Source: Aquitalea aquatilis (GTDB taxonomy: Bacteria > Pseudomonadota > Gammaproteobacteria > Burkholderiales > Chromobacteriaceae). From it: a DNA stretch of 64,000 nucleotides. The translations under genes were made by a program, and so were the position numbers. Under the pieces are notes generated by a model. It saw only the letters and a list, made by a program, of their open reading frames with translations. It ran no database searches and was not told the origin of the DNA. Positions 47,039 to 56,260 of the stretch are shown in pieces. The stretch is from positions 372,001-436,000 of the forward strand of contig NZ_CP039731.1 of NCBI RefSeq assembly GCF_005155025.1, read 5' to 3'. Each line of letters starts with the position of its first letter. Positions within the stretch are counted from its first letter, which is position 1.

Positions 47039-48445
47039 TCAAATCGTCTTGGAATAACGCGCCTTGGTTTCACGCTCGCGCAAGTGGCGGTCGAACAGCA
47101 TGGCGATATTGCGGATCAGGAAGCGGCCTTTCGGCTCCACCATCAGGAAATCACCGTCAAAAGTCAGCAAGCCCAGCTTGTGATATTCGCGGATGGCCGG
47201 CAGTTCCTCAGCAAAATATTCAGCGAAATTGATGCCATGCACCTGCTCGATGGCCTCCACCGACAGCGAGAAGCGGCACATCAGCGCCTGGATGATGCCA
47301 CGGCGCAGGATGTCGTCCTGATCCAGCACCATGCCGCGCATCACCGGCAAACGGCCCTCATCCAGCGCGGCGTAATAGCTGTCCAGGTCCTTCTCATTCT
47401 GGCTGTAACAGGGGCCGACCTTGCCGATGGACGAGACACCAAGACCGATCATGTCGCAGTCGGCATGGGTGGAATAGCCCTGGAAATTGCGCTGCAGGCG
47501 GGCCTGGCGCAAGGCGATGGCCAGGTCGTCTTCCGGCTTGGCAAAGTGGTCCATACCGATAAATACATAGCCGGCATCCGCCAGGCTTTTTACCGCATCC
47601 TGCAGGATATCCAGCTTGGTGCTGGCCGTCGGCAGATCCGCTTCGTTGATGCGCCGCTGCGGCATGAACACCGTGGGCAAATGAGCATAGTTGTACAGCG
47701 CCAGCCGGTCCGGACTGATGGCAATCACCTTGTCCAGCGTGGCTTTCAGCGATGCGCGCGTCTGCAGCGGCAGGCCGTAGATCAGGTCGACACTGACCGA
47801 CTTGAAACCCGCTTCGCGGGCGGCATCGATCACTTCCAGCGTCTCGGCTTCGCTCTGCACGCGATTAACCGCCTGCTGCACCTGCGGGTCGAAATCCTGG
47901 ATGCCCACGCTCATGCGGTTAAAGCCCAGACCTGCCAGATGGTGCACGGTCTCGCGACCCACCTTGCGCGGATCGATCTCGATGGAATATTCTCCCTCCG
48001 GCAAAAATTCGAAGTGAGTGCGCAGCATGCCCATCAGCCGGTCCAGCTGTTCATCGGACAGGAAGGTGGGCGTACCACCACCAAAATGCAGCTGGATCAG
48101 CTTTTCGCGACAGCCCAGTGAGGCGGCCACCAGCTTGATCTCTTTTTCCAGATAGTCGAGGTAGCGATCAGCGCGGCTTTTGTCTTTGGTGATGATCTTG
48201 TTGCAGCCGCAGTAGTAACATACCGTGTTGCAGAACGGTATATGAACGTACAATGATATTGCGTTCTGATGCATGCCAAGGTGGCGTTGCTTCAGCCAGT
48301 GTTTATAGTCCTTCTCGCCAAACGCCGGCGTAAAGCGGTCGGCCGTCGGGTAAGAAGTGTATCTTGGGCCAGAGCCATCAAGACGTTCGATCAACGCTCG
48401 GTCGAACTCACAGTGGGTGGGCGAAAACGGATGGGTGGTGTGCAT
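47039..48445 (-). CDS. hemN: Oxygen-independent coproporphyrinogen III dehydrogenase
   Basis: The 468-residue radical-SAM enzyme converts coproporphyrinogen III to protoporphyrinogen IX without O2. The cluster motif is CNTVCYYCGC (C72, C76, C79) after SLYVHIPF, with the HFGGGTPTFL SAM motif at about 119-128. It is divergent from fnr with an FNR box between them, consistent with anaerobic induction. The length matches HemN rather than the shorter HemW. Confidence 0.95.
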   Translation of the reverse strand: MHTTHPFSPTHCEFDRALIERLDGSGPRYTSYPTADRFTPAFGEKDYKHWLKQRHLGMHQNAISLYVHIPFCNTVCYYCGCNKIITKDKSRADRYLDYLEKEIKLVAASLGCREKLIQLHFGGGTPTFLSDEQLDRLMGMLRTHFEFLPEGEYSIEIDPRKVGRETVHHLAGLGFNRMSVGIQDFDPQVQQAVNRVQSEAETLEVIDAAREAGFKSVSVDLIYGLPLQTRASLKATLDKVIAISPDRLALYNYAHLPTVFMPQRRINEADLPTASTKLDILQDAVKSLADAGYVFIGMDHFAKPEDDLAIALRQARLQRNFQGYSTHADCDMIGLGVSSIGKVGPCYSQNEKDLDSYYAALDEGRLPVMRGMVLDQDDILRRGIIQALMCRFSLSVEAIEQVHGINFAEYFAEELPAIREYHKLGLLTFDGDFLMVEPKGRFLIRNIAMLFDRHLRERETKARYSKTI

Positions 48446-48513
48446 GTCGTCGGGTATTGATAGTCAAACGTCAGGTGGACTGGTAAATTTGCGGAAAACG
48501 TGTGAATTCCGCT

Positions 48514-48527
48514 TTGACAAGGGTCAA
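48514..48527. promoter_or_regulatory. FNR box between hemN and fnr
   Basis: TTGAC-AAGG-GTCAA fits the FNR consensus TTGAT-N4-ATCAA with the allowed C/G variants and is a perfect palindrome. Its centre is 37 bp from the fnr start and about 75 bp from the hemN start, so it could activate hemN and autoregulate fnr. Confidence 0.75.
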
Positions 48528-48557
48528 GCTTCTTTACAGGGTTGTACAAAACACTCG

Positions 48558-49304
48558 ATGTCTGACCAAAACCAACACACTATTCACGCACTGAAGGTGT
48601 CCTGCTCCAACTGCAGCCTGCGCGAACTCTGCCTGCCCATCGGGTTGAACCGCGACGAAATGACGCAGCTGGACGCCGTGATCCGTCAGAGCCGCCGCCT
48701 CAAGCGCGGCGAGTACCTGTTCCGCAGCGGCGAGGGCTTCAAGTCCCTGTTCGCAGTGCGTACTGGTTTCTTCAAAACCAGCGTCGCCAGCCAGGACGGT
48801 CGCGAACAGGTCACCGGCTTTTTGATGTCCGGCGAACTGATGGGCCTCGATGGCATTTCTTCCAATGTGCATGGCTGCGACGCCATCGCCCTGGAAGACA
48901 GCGAAGTCTGCGAGCTGCCCTTCAATCGCATGGAAAGCCTGGGGCGCGATATTCCCAGCCTGCAGCACCACTTTTTCCGGCTGATGAGCCGCGAAATCGT
49001 GCGCGATCAGAACGTCATGCTGCTCCTGGGCAATATGAAAGCGGAAGAACGCCTGGCGGCCTTCCTGCTCAACCTGTCGCAGCGTCTGTCCACACGCGGC
49101 TTTGCTGCCAATGACTTCATCCTACGCATGAGCCGTGAGGAAATCGGCAGCTTCCTCGGCCTGAAACTGGAAACGGTCAGCCGTACGCTGTCCAAGTTCC
49201 AGCAGCAGGGCTGGCTGAGTGTCGATCACAAGCACATCCAGCTGATCAAGGCCGACGCACTGAAAGACCTGATTGCCGGCTGCACCCACGCCAACGGCGT
49301 CTGA
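48558..49304 (+). CDS. fnr: FNR-type oxygen-sensing transcription regulator
   Basis: The 248-residue protein is a CRP/FNR regulator with a 4Fe-4S cluster bound by Cys16, Cys19, Cys25 and Cys107 (NVHGCDAIA). A cyclic-nucleotide-like barrel is followed by the HTH at about 190-215 (REEIGSFLGLKLETVSRTLS), whose E and SR contact TTGAT half-sites. The ATG at 48558 was chosen, giving the N-terminus MSDQNQHTIHALKVSC. Confidence 0.95.
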   Translation: MSDQNQHTIHALKVSCSNCSLRELCLPIGLNRDEMTQLDAVIRQSRRLKRGEYLFRSGEGFKSLFAVRTGFFKTSVASQDGREQVTGFLMSGELMGLDGISSNVHGCDAIALEDSEVCELPFNRMESLGRDIPSLQHHFFRLMSREIVRDQNVMLLLGNMKAEERLAAFLLNLSQRLSTRGFAANDFILRMSREEIGSFLGLKLETVSRTLSKFQQQGWLSVDHKHIQLIKADALKDLIAGCTHANGV

Positions 49305-49321
49305 AGCAGCAGCCAACCAGA

Positions 49322-49361
49322 AACACCGCAGCCCTGCTTGCCGGCAGCCTGCGGTGTTTTT
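49322..49361 (+). terminator. Terminator after fnr
   Basis: AACACCGCA and TGCGGTGTT pair across a loop of about 19 bases that itself contains GCCGGC, followed by TTTT. Confidence 0.75.
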
Positions 49362-49437
49362 GCATCTTGCGCATTACTGGCACGGCCGACCATTCGTCTG
49401 AAGACCTAGTCCGGTCGGCTAAGCCGCCCGCCCTGCC

Positions 49438-49896
49438 CTACCAGCGCCCCACCAGCATGCCTGCGGCCAGCATCTCGCCCCGCTCCATGGCCTGCTCCCG
49501 ATGCTGCGGCAATATCTCGCCCTGCGCCAGCAAGGGCGGCAAGACTTCCTTCCAGCCATAACCGCAGGCAATGCGGCGCATGGCCTGGATCGCTCCCAGA
49601 CCATCCGTACCTGCCGACACCAGCATCAGATAGGGCAGACCCTCGGTCTTCCCCTGTGCCGGGTAATAGGTGCGATCAAAAAAATCCTTCACTTTACCCG
49701 CCATATAGCCAAAGTTCTCCGGCGTTGCCAGCACGATGGCATCAGCAGCCAGCAAATCATCCAGTCCTGCCTCCGCGGCTGGCAGGCGGCTGATGTGGAG
49801 TTCTGCGCACAGCGGCAACAGCGGCTGACAGAAGGCATCGATCAATTGCAAGGTGTGGCCAGTCTGGCTGGCGTAGATAATCAACAACCGTTTCAT
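49438..49896 (-). CDS. Flavodoxin-fold NAD(P)H:quinone-type reductase
   Basis: The 152-residue protein has the FMN phosphate loop YASQTGHT at 9-16 and the second FMN loop ATPENFGYMAGKVKDFFDR (about 57-75). It belongs to the WrbA/flavodoxin group. It is the last gene of trmJ-DUF1853-flavodoxin, overlapping the previous gene by an ATGA. The substrate is unknown. Confidence 0.85.
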   Translation of the reverse strand: MKRLLIIYASQTGHTLQLIDAFCQPLLPLCAELHISRLPAAEAGLDDLLAADAIVLATPENFGYMAGKVKDFFDRTYYPAQGKTEGLPYLMLVSAGTDGLGAIQAMRRIACGYGWKEVLPPLLAQGEILPQHREQAMERGEMLAAGMLVGRW

Positions 49897-50834
49897 GGAG
49901 CGGGCCTGCCATCAATAGTGGCCAGCAAGGCCTGTAATCGGTCCTGCTGCGGCCAGCCCGGCGGCACCACAAAGCCGCGAGCCACTTCCTCCCAGTAACC
50001 ATCCCCCACCGGCAGCAATTCGGCCACCAGCTGTGGTACCGCCGCCTGCAACAGCTCTTGGCGCAGGCTATCCTGCTCACGCACCATGCCCTGCTCTACC
50101 CGCGCCGGGGCCAGCCAGCCCAGCCGCGATAGCCATATCCAGCGCCCTCCGCTGGAAAAGCTTGGCCAGGGCTGCTGCAAAGGACTGATCCAGCCTTGCA
50201 GTTGCTCCGGCGCCAATGGCGCAGCCGGGACAGCTGGCGTACCGGCATAGAAGAACCAGCCGGCCAGCCGCGCGGCACTGGCACAGCCGGCAAAACCGGG
50301 CGGCAAGACACGGGCCGCCGCAGGATGACGGGCCAGTTGCAGTTGTTCCTGTAATTTGGCGGCCTTGAGCGGCCAGGCGTCGCGCAGGCTGGGACCGACC
50401 AGAGTGTCCGCGCCATGTCCCAGCTGCAGATAGAATTTGCTGGCGGTTTCCACGTGCAGTGGCACACCATCCAGCCGGATCAGGAAATCGAATTCGCCGA
50501 TGGTGCGGCCACCGGCCTCACGCACCGGCACATTGGCCGCCACCAGTTCGATATGCGGAGCCAGCTGGAACCAGAAAGCCAGCAGGCGTTCGGCATAGTG
50601 GCCAAGCCGCTGGCAAGGCTGTTGCGCCAGCCAGTGTGAGAGCGGTGCCGGATTTTCCTCCAGCTCCGCCAGCAAGGCATGGCCCTGTGGGCCCAGCAAC
50701 TGCGCGGGCGACAGATTGCGGCCACTATCCCAGGGCGCAGGAGAGGTCAGCAGAAAAGCCAGATCACGCAGCGCCGGCTGCGTGTAAGGGAGATGAAAGC
50801 CGCGCTCAGGCCTCGCCGTCGTGCTCATGGCCAT
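49893..50834 (-). CDS. DUF1853-family protein, probable nuclease-like fold
   Basis: The 313-residue protein has family features RLGHYAERLLAFWFQ and GEFDFLIRL followed by HVETASKFYLQ. The D..E-x-K pattern in the latter resembles a PD-(D/E)XK core, which suggests a nuclease; this is an inference. The start (ATG at 50834, or 50828) overlaps the trmJ end by about 25-29 bases, so the genes are coupled. The function is unknown. Confidence 0.75.
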   Translation of the reverse strand: MAMSTTARPERGFHLPYTQPALRDLAFLLTSPAPWDSGRNLSPAQLLGPQGHALLAELEENPAPLSHWLAQQPCQRLGHYAERLLAFWFQLAPHIELVAANVPVREAGGRTIGEFDFLIRLDGVPLHVETASKFYLQLGHGADTLVGPSLRDAWPLKAAKLQEQLQLARHPAAARVLPPGFAGCASAARLAGWFFYAGTPAVPAAPLAPEQLQGWISPLQQPWPSFSSGGRWIWLSRLGWLAPARVEQGMVREQDSLRQELLQAAVPQLVAELLPVGDGYWEEVARGFVVPPGWPQQDRLQALLATIDGRPAP

Positions 50835-51582
50835 CTGCCACGCGCTGGATCTGTTTCATCAGGCCACGCAGGATATCGACCTCGTCACGCAACATGCCGG
50901 AGCGATTGAATAGCGCACGCATGCGGCGCATCAGGCGTTCGCTGTTGCGGCGACGGTAATAGCCGATGGCACCCATGGTCTGGTCCAGATGCTGGCAGAA
51001 GCCTTCCACCTCGCCGAGGCTGGCGGTTTCGCTCTCCGGCCGCAGGTACTCCACATCGACCTCGGTATGGCTGAACAGCTCGTAGGTCATCACCTGCACT
51101 GCCATCGCCAGATTGAGCGAGAAGTAATCCGGATTACCCGGAATGGTCACCAGGCGGTTGCACTGTTCAACTTCCTCGATAGACAGACCGAAGGTTTCAT
51201 TACCGAACACCAGCGCCACCTGTTCGCCGTCACGCGCCCGTGCCACCAGCTCCGGCGTGGTTTCACGCGGGGTGGACAGCGGGGTGGTCAGCTCGCGGCG
51301 GCGGCTGGTCAGTGCACAGGCCACGGTGACATCGCTCAGGGCCTCGGCCAGGCTGGACACCACGGTTGCACTCTCCAGCACATCCACCGCACCGGAAGCC
51401 AGGGCATTGGCTTCATCACTGGGAAACACCTTGGGCTCCACCAGATACAGCCGGGTCAGGCCCATGGTTTTCATGGCCCGGGCAGCCGAGCCGATATTGC
51501 CCGGATGGTTGGGCCGGGCCAACACCACACGAATGTTTTTCAGAAAATCAGGTACTTGGGGTTTATTCATCAGCGGTTTCAC
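50806..51582 (-). CDS. trmJ: tRNA (cytidine/uridine-2'-O-)-methyltransferase TrmJ
   Basis: The 258-residue SPOUT-class enzyme methylates ribose at position 32 of the anticodon loop. The N-terminal NIRVVLARPNHPGNIGSAARAM and the trefoil-knot motif NPDYFSLNLAMAVQVMTYEL are visible. The start at 51582, or the ATG four codons later, is possible. It is divergent from suhB. Confidence 0.93.
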   Translation of the reverse strand: MKPLMNKPQVPDFLKNIRVVLARPNHPGNIGSAARAMKTMGLTRLYLVEPKVFPSDEANALASGAVDVLESATVVSSLAEALSDVTVACALTSRRRELTTPLSTPRETTPELVARARDGEQVALVFGNETFGLSIEEVEQCNRLVTIPGNPDYFSLNLAMAVQVMTYELFSHTEVDVEYLRPESETASLGEVEGFCQHLDQTMGAIGYYRRRNSERLMRRMRALFNRSGMLRDEVDILRGLMKQIQRVADGHEHDGEA

Positions 51583-51602
51583 ATTAAAATAGCGGGCATA
51601 TC

Positions 51603-51633
51603 AAAAAGCCCGCGCACTCGCGTCGGCTTTTTT
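51603..51633. promoter_or_regulatory. Terminator-like hairpin in the trmJ/suhB divergent region
   Basis: AAAAAGCC and GGCTTTTTTT pair around a GC-rich loop containing CGCG-CACT-CGCG. It looks like a terminator in either direction though both flanking genes start away from it. It might end a small RNA or act as an attenuator for trmJ or suhB. Confidence 0.5.
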
Positions 51634-51711
51634 TGTTCCTTAACCCAGATTGTTACCGTCAGATGTCGAGCCGTGTTGGCTGACATCTGCTATCCGTTCT
51701 AGAGGCCGTCA

Positions 51712-52503
51712 ATGCATCCGATGCTCAATATCGCGGTTAAAGCCGCTCGCCGTGCTGGCAGTGTTGTCCAGCGCGCGTCGCTTAACCTCGATACCATTCG
51801 CGTAGAAAAGAAAAAGCACAATGACTTTGTGACCGATGTGGACCGCGCTGCCGAGCAGGCCATCGTCGACATGATTCTTGAGGCGTACCCCAAGCACGCC
51901 ATTCTAGCAGAAGAGTCCGGCGCGAAAGGCGTGGGCTCCTCCGAATTCGAGTGGATCATCGACCCCATCGACGGCACCACCAACTTCCTGCACGGCCATC
52001 AGCAATACGCCATTTCCATCGCCCTGGCACACAAGGGTCAGATACAGCAGGCCGTGGTGTACGACCCCAGCCGTAACGACCTGTTCACCGCCAGCCGTGG
52101 CGTGGGTGCCTTCCTGAATGACCGCCGTATCCGTGTGTCCAAGCGCTTCATGATGAATGAATGCGTGATCGCCACCGGCTTCCCGGTTTCCGACCAAAGC
52201 TATATCGACCAGTACCTGGGCATGCTCAAGGATGTGCTGGGCAAGACTGCCGGCGTCCGTCGCGAAGGCGCAGCCTCGCTCGACCTGTGTAATGTAGCCT
52301 GCGGCCGTGTTGATGGTTTCTGGGAACTGAACCTGAAGCCGTGGGACATCGCTGCCGGCAGCCTGATCGTGCAAGAGGCAGGTGGCATTGTGACCGACCT
52401 GACCGGCGAACAGGAATGGCTGGAATCCGGCGACATCGTGGCCGCCAACCCCAAGGTGCTGGCCCAGTTGCTGGCCACCATTGCGCCGCACCTGAACAAG
52501 TAA
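51712..52503 (+). CDS. suhB: Inositol-1-monophosphatase family protein SuhB
   Basis: The 263-residue protein has the metal site EEYP-like EESG followed by DPIDGTTNF (about 84-92) and the second motif WDIAAGSLIVQEAGG (about 211-225). SuhB dephosphorylates inositol phosphates and also joins rRNA antitermination complexes. It is highly conserved, with a strong terminator after it. Confidence 0.95.
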   Translation: MHPMLNIAVKAARRAGSVVQRASLNLDTIRVEKKKHNDFVTDVDRAAEQAIVDMILEAYPKHAILAEESGAKGVGSSEFEWIIDPIDGTTNFLHGHQQYAISIALAHKGQIQQAVVYDPSRNDLFTASRGVGAFLNDRRIRVSKRFMMNECVIATGFPVSDQSYIDQYLGMLKDVLGKTAGVRREGAASLDLCNVACGRVDGFWELNLKPWDIAAGSLIVQEAGGIVTDLTGEQEWLESGDIVAANPKVLAQLLATIAPHLNK

Positions 52504-52525
52504 TCAGGCAGTTGCACAGCATGAC

Positions 52526-52553
52526 AACGGCAGCCCGCGGGCTGCCGTTTTTT
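52526..52553 (+). terminator. Strong bidirectional terminator after suhB
   Basis: A 24-bp perfect palindrome (AACGGCAGCCCG and its complement) is followed by TTTTTT. It lies between the convergent suhB and the exporter gene. Confidence 0.9.
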
Positions 52554-52572
52554 ATTGTCCGCTCGCCGGTCG

Positions 52573-54087
52573 CTATTCGTGCATCACCACCTCGACGGCT
52601 GGAGCAGCGGCAGCAGCCTGGCGCGGCTTGAGCAGCAGCAACAAGGGCAGCATGGCCAGAAAGCTGTAAGTAATCAGCCAGTACACATCGACAATCGACA
52701 CCATCAGCGCCTGACGCTGCAACTCGGCCGCCAACTGCACGGCGGCAGTGCTGTCCAAGCTGGTTTTGCCCATGCGCGCCAGATAGTCGCTCAGCCACGG
52801 GTTATACAGATTGAACTGCCCCACCATGGCATTCCAGGCCGACTGCTCACCGCGCGAATAGGCCGTGCTGACAATGGCAATGCCCACCGAGGAACCCATG
52901 GTGCGCAACAGGCTGAACAGCCCCGCAGCCTCGGCCGACAAGCGTGCCGGCAAGGTGGACATGGCCATGGCCGATAGCGGCACATAGATCATGCCCAGGC
53001 CAAAGCCTTGCAGCAGCACCGGCCAGGCAAACCAGAATGGGCTGGTATCCAGATTGTAGTGAGTACAGACCCAGGTGCCGCAGGCACCGATCAGCAAACC
53101 GCTGCCAATCAGATAGCGTGAATCCACCCTGCCGATCAGCCGGCCCACGATCATCATGCTGACCAGACTGGCGATGCCGCGCGGCGCCATGATCAGGCCG
53201 GTATCCATGGTGGGATAGTGAAACAGCCCTTCCAGCATGATGGGCTGGATCACCATGGCCCCGTACATGGACAGGCCCAGCGCGGCGATGACGATGCTGG
53301 CCGCGACAAAGTTGCGGTCCTTGAACATGTGCAGGTCGAATAGCGGGTGCGCCTCGCTGGACAGCCCACGCCAGATGAAGCCCACCGCGCCCACTATCGC
53401 CAGCAAGGCTGCGGTGACAATACCGCCACTGGAGAACCAGTCATCGCCGTTACCCCGGTCCAGCACATACTGGATGCCGCCAATGGCCAGCGAAATCATC
53501 ATCAGGCCCAGCCAGTCTATGCCACGCTCACGCCGTGGCGTATCCGGCACCTGCCGCGCCAGCAACAAGGACAGCAGCCCCACCGGCAGATTGATGAAGA
53601 AGGTCCAGCGCCAGTCGAACATATCGGTCAGCCAGCCGCCCAGCGTTGGCCCGGCAATCGGCCCCACCATCACCCCCATACCCCAGATCGCCATGGCCTT
53701 GCCGCGCTGTTCGCGCGGGTAATTGTCTACCATGATCGCTTGCGACAAGGGCACCAGTGCTGCACCAAACACCCCTTGCAGCAGGCGAAAGGCCACCAGT
53801 TGCCCCAGGTTCAGCGCCACGCCACACAGCATGGAGGCCAGCACAAAACCGCTGATCGACAATAGCAAATAGCGCCGCCGGCCCAGCCGGTCGGTCAGAA
53901 AGCCGGTAAGCGGCATGCAGATGGCGGAAGCCACCAGATAGCTGGTCAGCACCCAGCTGATCTGGTCCGATGTCGCCCCCAGCTCGCCCTGCATCTGCGG
54001 CAGGGCGACGTTGACGATGGTGGTATCCAGCACCTGCATCACCGTGGCGGCCATCACCGCCACCGTCACCAAGAGCCGCTTGCTCAC
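52573..54087 (-). CDS. DHA2-family (EmrB/QacA-type) drug exporter
   Basis: The 504-residue 14-helix MFS transporter has the motif-C region VVGPIAGPTLGGWLTD-like MVGPIAGPTLGGWLTD (about 142-157) and motif A FLTDRLGRRRYL (about 63-74). The N-terminal DTTIVNVALP motif is a DHA2 mark. It overlaps the upstream marR-type gene by four bases, so the regulator and pump form one operon. Substrate unknown. Confidence 0.9.
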   Translation of the reverse strand: MSKRLLVTVAVMAATVMQVLDTTIVNVALPQMQGELGATSDQISWVLTSYLVASAICMPLTGFLTDRLGRRRYLLLSISGFVLASMLCGVALNLGQLVAFRLLQGVFGAALVPLSQAIMVDNYPREQRGKAMAIWGMGVMVGPIAGPTLGGWLTDMFDWRWTFFINLPVGLLSLLLARQVPDTPRRERGIDWLGLMMISLAIGGIQYVLDRGNGDDWFSSGGIVTAALLAIVGAVGFIWRGLSSEAHPLFDLHMFKDRNFVAASIVIAALGLSMYGAMVIQPIMLEGLFHYPTMDTGLIMAPRGIASLVSMMIVGRLIGRVDSRYLIGSGLLIGACGTWVCTHYNLDTSPFWFAWPVLLQGFGLGMIYVPLSAMAMSTLPARLSAEAAGLFSLLRTMGSSVGIAIVSTAYSRGEQSAWNAMVGQFNLYNPWLSDYLARMGKTSLDSTAAVQLAAELQRQALMVSIVDVYWLITYSFLAMLPLLLLLKPRQAAAAAPAVEVVMHE

Positions 54088-54530
54088 GCAGCCGTTTCCT
54101 GTGCCTGTTCGGCAGCATGGCGGATTTGTGCCAGCACCTTGATGCAGGTTTGCAATTCCTGCGGGTCCAGCCCATCCAGCAATTCGGCCTTGAGCGCATC
54201 AGCCACCTGCAGCAGCTCACCGGACAGCTGCTGCGCCTTGGGCGTCAGGCAAATCCGCTTGGCGCGACGGTCCTGCTCATCCTGCTGGCGGACAATCCAG
54301 CCATCGGCCTGCAACACGTCAAGCAATCGCACCAGCGAGGCCGGTTCGATGCCAACACGGGCCGCCAGCTCGTTCTGCAGCAAGGGCTCGCCCGCCCGCC
54401 CCAGCTTGAGCAGTACCTGCCAGGTGGCCTGGGAAAAACCATAAGGCCGCAGCCGCTGGTCCAGCAGCGCCCGCCAGGCCTTGGGTACCGCACCCAGCAA
54501 CTCGGCCACTTCCTGATGCGACTGACTCAT
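54084..54530 (-). CDS. MarR-family repressor of the exporter operon
   Basis: The 148-residue winged-helix protein has ATWQVLLKLGRAGEPLLQNE and the wing DEQDRRAKRICLT. The ATG at 54530 was chosen (GGAG six bases upstream); an ATG at 54542 is also in frame. A perfect palindrome at 54547-54564 lies just upstream, consistent with autorepression. Confidence 0.9.
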   Translation of the reverse strand: MSQSHQEVAELLGAVPKAWRALLDQRLRPYGFSQATWQVLLKLGRAGEPLLQNELAARVGIEPASLVRLLDVLQADGWIVRQQDEQDRRAKRICLTPKAQQLSGELLQVADALKAELLDGLDPQELQTCIKVLAQIRHAAEQAQETAA

Positions 54531-54546
54531 GCTCTGCTCCATCAAA

Positions 54547-54564
54547 TAATTAGTCAGCTAATTA
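54547..54564. promoter_or_regulatory. Predicted MarR-type operator
   Basis: TAATTAG-TCAG-CTAATTA is a perfect palindrome with 7-bp arms, in a very AT-rich promoter region 17 bp before the marR start. Confidence 0.75.
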
Positions 54565-54704
54565 TATTGACGCAAATAATAAGCAGCAATCGACTTTCCC
54601 AGGCCAACCCGCAGGCGGACAAAGCGGCATGCGGCCTTGGCAAGATGACAGGCATCATTGTCCATCTGCTATCCTGACAGTTGAATCAGCTCGCGGAGCC
54701 CTGC

Positions 54705-55490
54705 ATGTCCTCTCATTTCCTGCGCATGGCCCTTGGCCTCCTGCTCTGCCTGCCGCCACTGGTGCAGGCCGCAGGCCCGGATTGCAGCCGCAGTTACACC
54801 CTGGCACTGCACGAGCACGGCTTGCTGTATAACGCCAGCAGCCGCAGCGGCATCGACAAGGACGTGGCCGACGAACTGATACGCCGCAGCGGCTGCCACG
54901 TGGAGATCAGCCTGCTGCCACGCTCACGCATCTGGAAACTGCTGGAAACCGGCAACCTGGACTTCAGCCTGTCCGGCATCACCAACGATGAACGAGAAAA
55001 GTTTGCAGCTTTTGCCTGGTATTTCGCCGACAAATACAGCCTGATCGTGCGCAAGGATGCCGCCGTGCAGAATCTGGCCGATTTTCAAACCCGCAACGAC
55101 CTCAAACTGGGGGGGATTCTCAGCTTTCGCTACAGTGACACCATCAACCAGCTGGTAGACTCGCTCGATCATGAGGGGCGGCTGATCGGCAGCTACGACT
55201 ACGATGCCCTGTACCAGAACCTGCGGCAGGGACGCACGCAGGCCATCATCATCGAGCCGTTTGATTATTCTGATCTGGACAAATACCAGGTGAGCAAGCT
55301 GGTGCGCATCATGGAAACCAACGACCAGCCCACCCCGCACGGGCTGATCATGTCGCGCAAGACCATTTCGCCGGAACAACAGGAACGCTGGCGCGAAATC
55401 ATCAACAGCATGCGCCGCGATGGCAGCATGCTGAAGATATTCCGCAAGTATTTCAGCCGCGACGAAGCGCAGCAGATGATGAATTTCTGA
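54705..55490 (+). CDS. Periplasmic solute-binding protein, family 3 type
   Basis: The 261-residue protein has a signal peptide (MALGLLLCLPPLVQA before AGPDCS) and an amino-acid-type binding fold (PBPb), with DKDVADELIRRSG and RSRIWKLLETGNLDFSLSG. The ATG at 54705 has GGAG seven bases upstream. No permease or ATPase is nearby, so it may feed a sensor or a distant transporter. Confidence 0.8.
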   Translation: MSSHFLRMALGLLLCLPPLVQAAGPDCSRSYTLALHEHGLLYNASSRSGIDKDVADELIRRSGCHVEISLLPRSRIWKLLETGNLDFSLSGITNDEREKFAAFAWYFADKYSLIVRKDAAVQNLADFQTRNDLKLGGILSFRYSDTINQLVDSLDHEGRLIGSYDYDALYQNLRQGRTQAIIIEPFDYSDLDKYQVSKLVRIMETNDQPTPHGLIMSRKTISPEQQERWREIINSMRRDGSMLKIFRKYFSRDEAQQMMNF

Positions 55491-55504
55491 TCAGCCAGCG
55501 GGCT

Positions 55505-56260
55505 TCACTTGGTGGCCGCCAGCAGGTCCAGCCGGTCGGTACAGACGCTGTCCACGCCCCAGGCCATGATTTCACGCGCACGGGCCACCTCGTTCACCGT
55601 GTAGCACAGCAACTGGTAACCGGCAGCCTTGATGGCGATGGCCTGCTCCCGTGTCAGGGTGCTGTGATCGCAATGCAGGGCGATGCAGTCCATCTCCTGC
55701 AACATGGCCTGCCAGTTGGCCGGCACCTCCTCCACCAGCCAGGCGCGTGGCAGAGCCGGTACCGCATGCTGCGCAGCGCGCAAGGCATCAGCGCTGAACG
55801 ATGACAATAGCGGCGGCACCGCTGCACCAGCCCACAAGCGTGCGGCCTCCTGCGCAACCAGCCGGCCGGTTTCTTCCTCGCGCCCGGGGCAGGGTTTGAT
55901 TTCCACGTTCAGCAACATGCCCTGCGCCTGACAATACGCTGCCACATTGGCGAACGTGGGCAGTGCCTCTCCGGCAAAAGCCGCACCTTTCCATGCACCG
56001 GCATCAAGCTGCGCCAGGCTGGCCATGTCCAGCTCGGCAGCCAGGCCATGACCATTGCTGGTGCGGTCGACCGTATCGTCATGCAACAGGAAGCAGACAT
56101 TGTCCGCCGACAGCTTCACATCGCATTCGGCAGCACGGTAGCCATAGGCAATGCCAGCACGAAAACCGGCCAGGGTATTTTCCGGGGCCATGGCCCCACC
56201 TCCCCGGTGTGCCACCACGGCAGGATAAGGCCAGGGGCTTGGCAGCTGCAGCTGGGACAT
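55505..56260 (-). CDS. ugpQ: Glycerophosphodiester phosphodiesterase
   Basis: The 251-residue cytoplasmic enzyme has AHRGGGAMAPENT at about 17-29 and AECDVKLSADNVCFLLHDDT with the metal and catalytic residues (Glu, Asp, His). It hydrolyses glycerophosphodiesters such as glycerophosphocholine to glycerol-3-phosphate and an alcohol. Choline release would supply the bet pathway, but it is 13 kb from it. No signal peptide is present. Confidence 0.92.
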   Translation of the reverse strand: MSQLQLPSPWPYPAVVAHRGGGAMAPENTLAGFRAGIAYGYRAAECDVKLSADNVCFLLHDDTVDRTSNGHGLAAELDMASLAQLDAGAWKGAAFAGEALPTFANVAAYCQAQGMLLNVEIKPCPGREEETGRLVAQEAARLWAGAAVPPLLSSFSADALRAAQHAVPALPRAWLVEEVPANWQAMLQEMDCIALHCDHSTLTREQAIAIKAAGYQLLCYTVNEVARAREIMAWGVDSVCTDRLDLLAATK

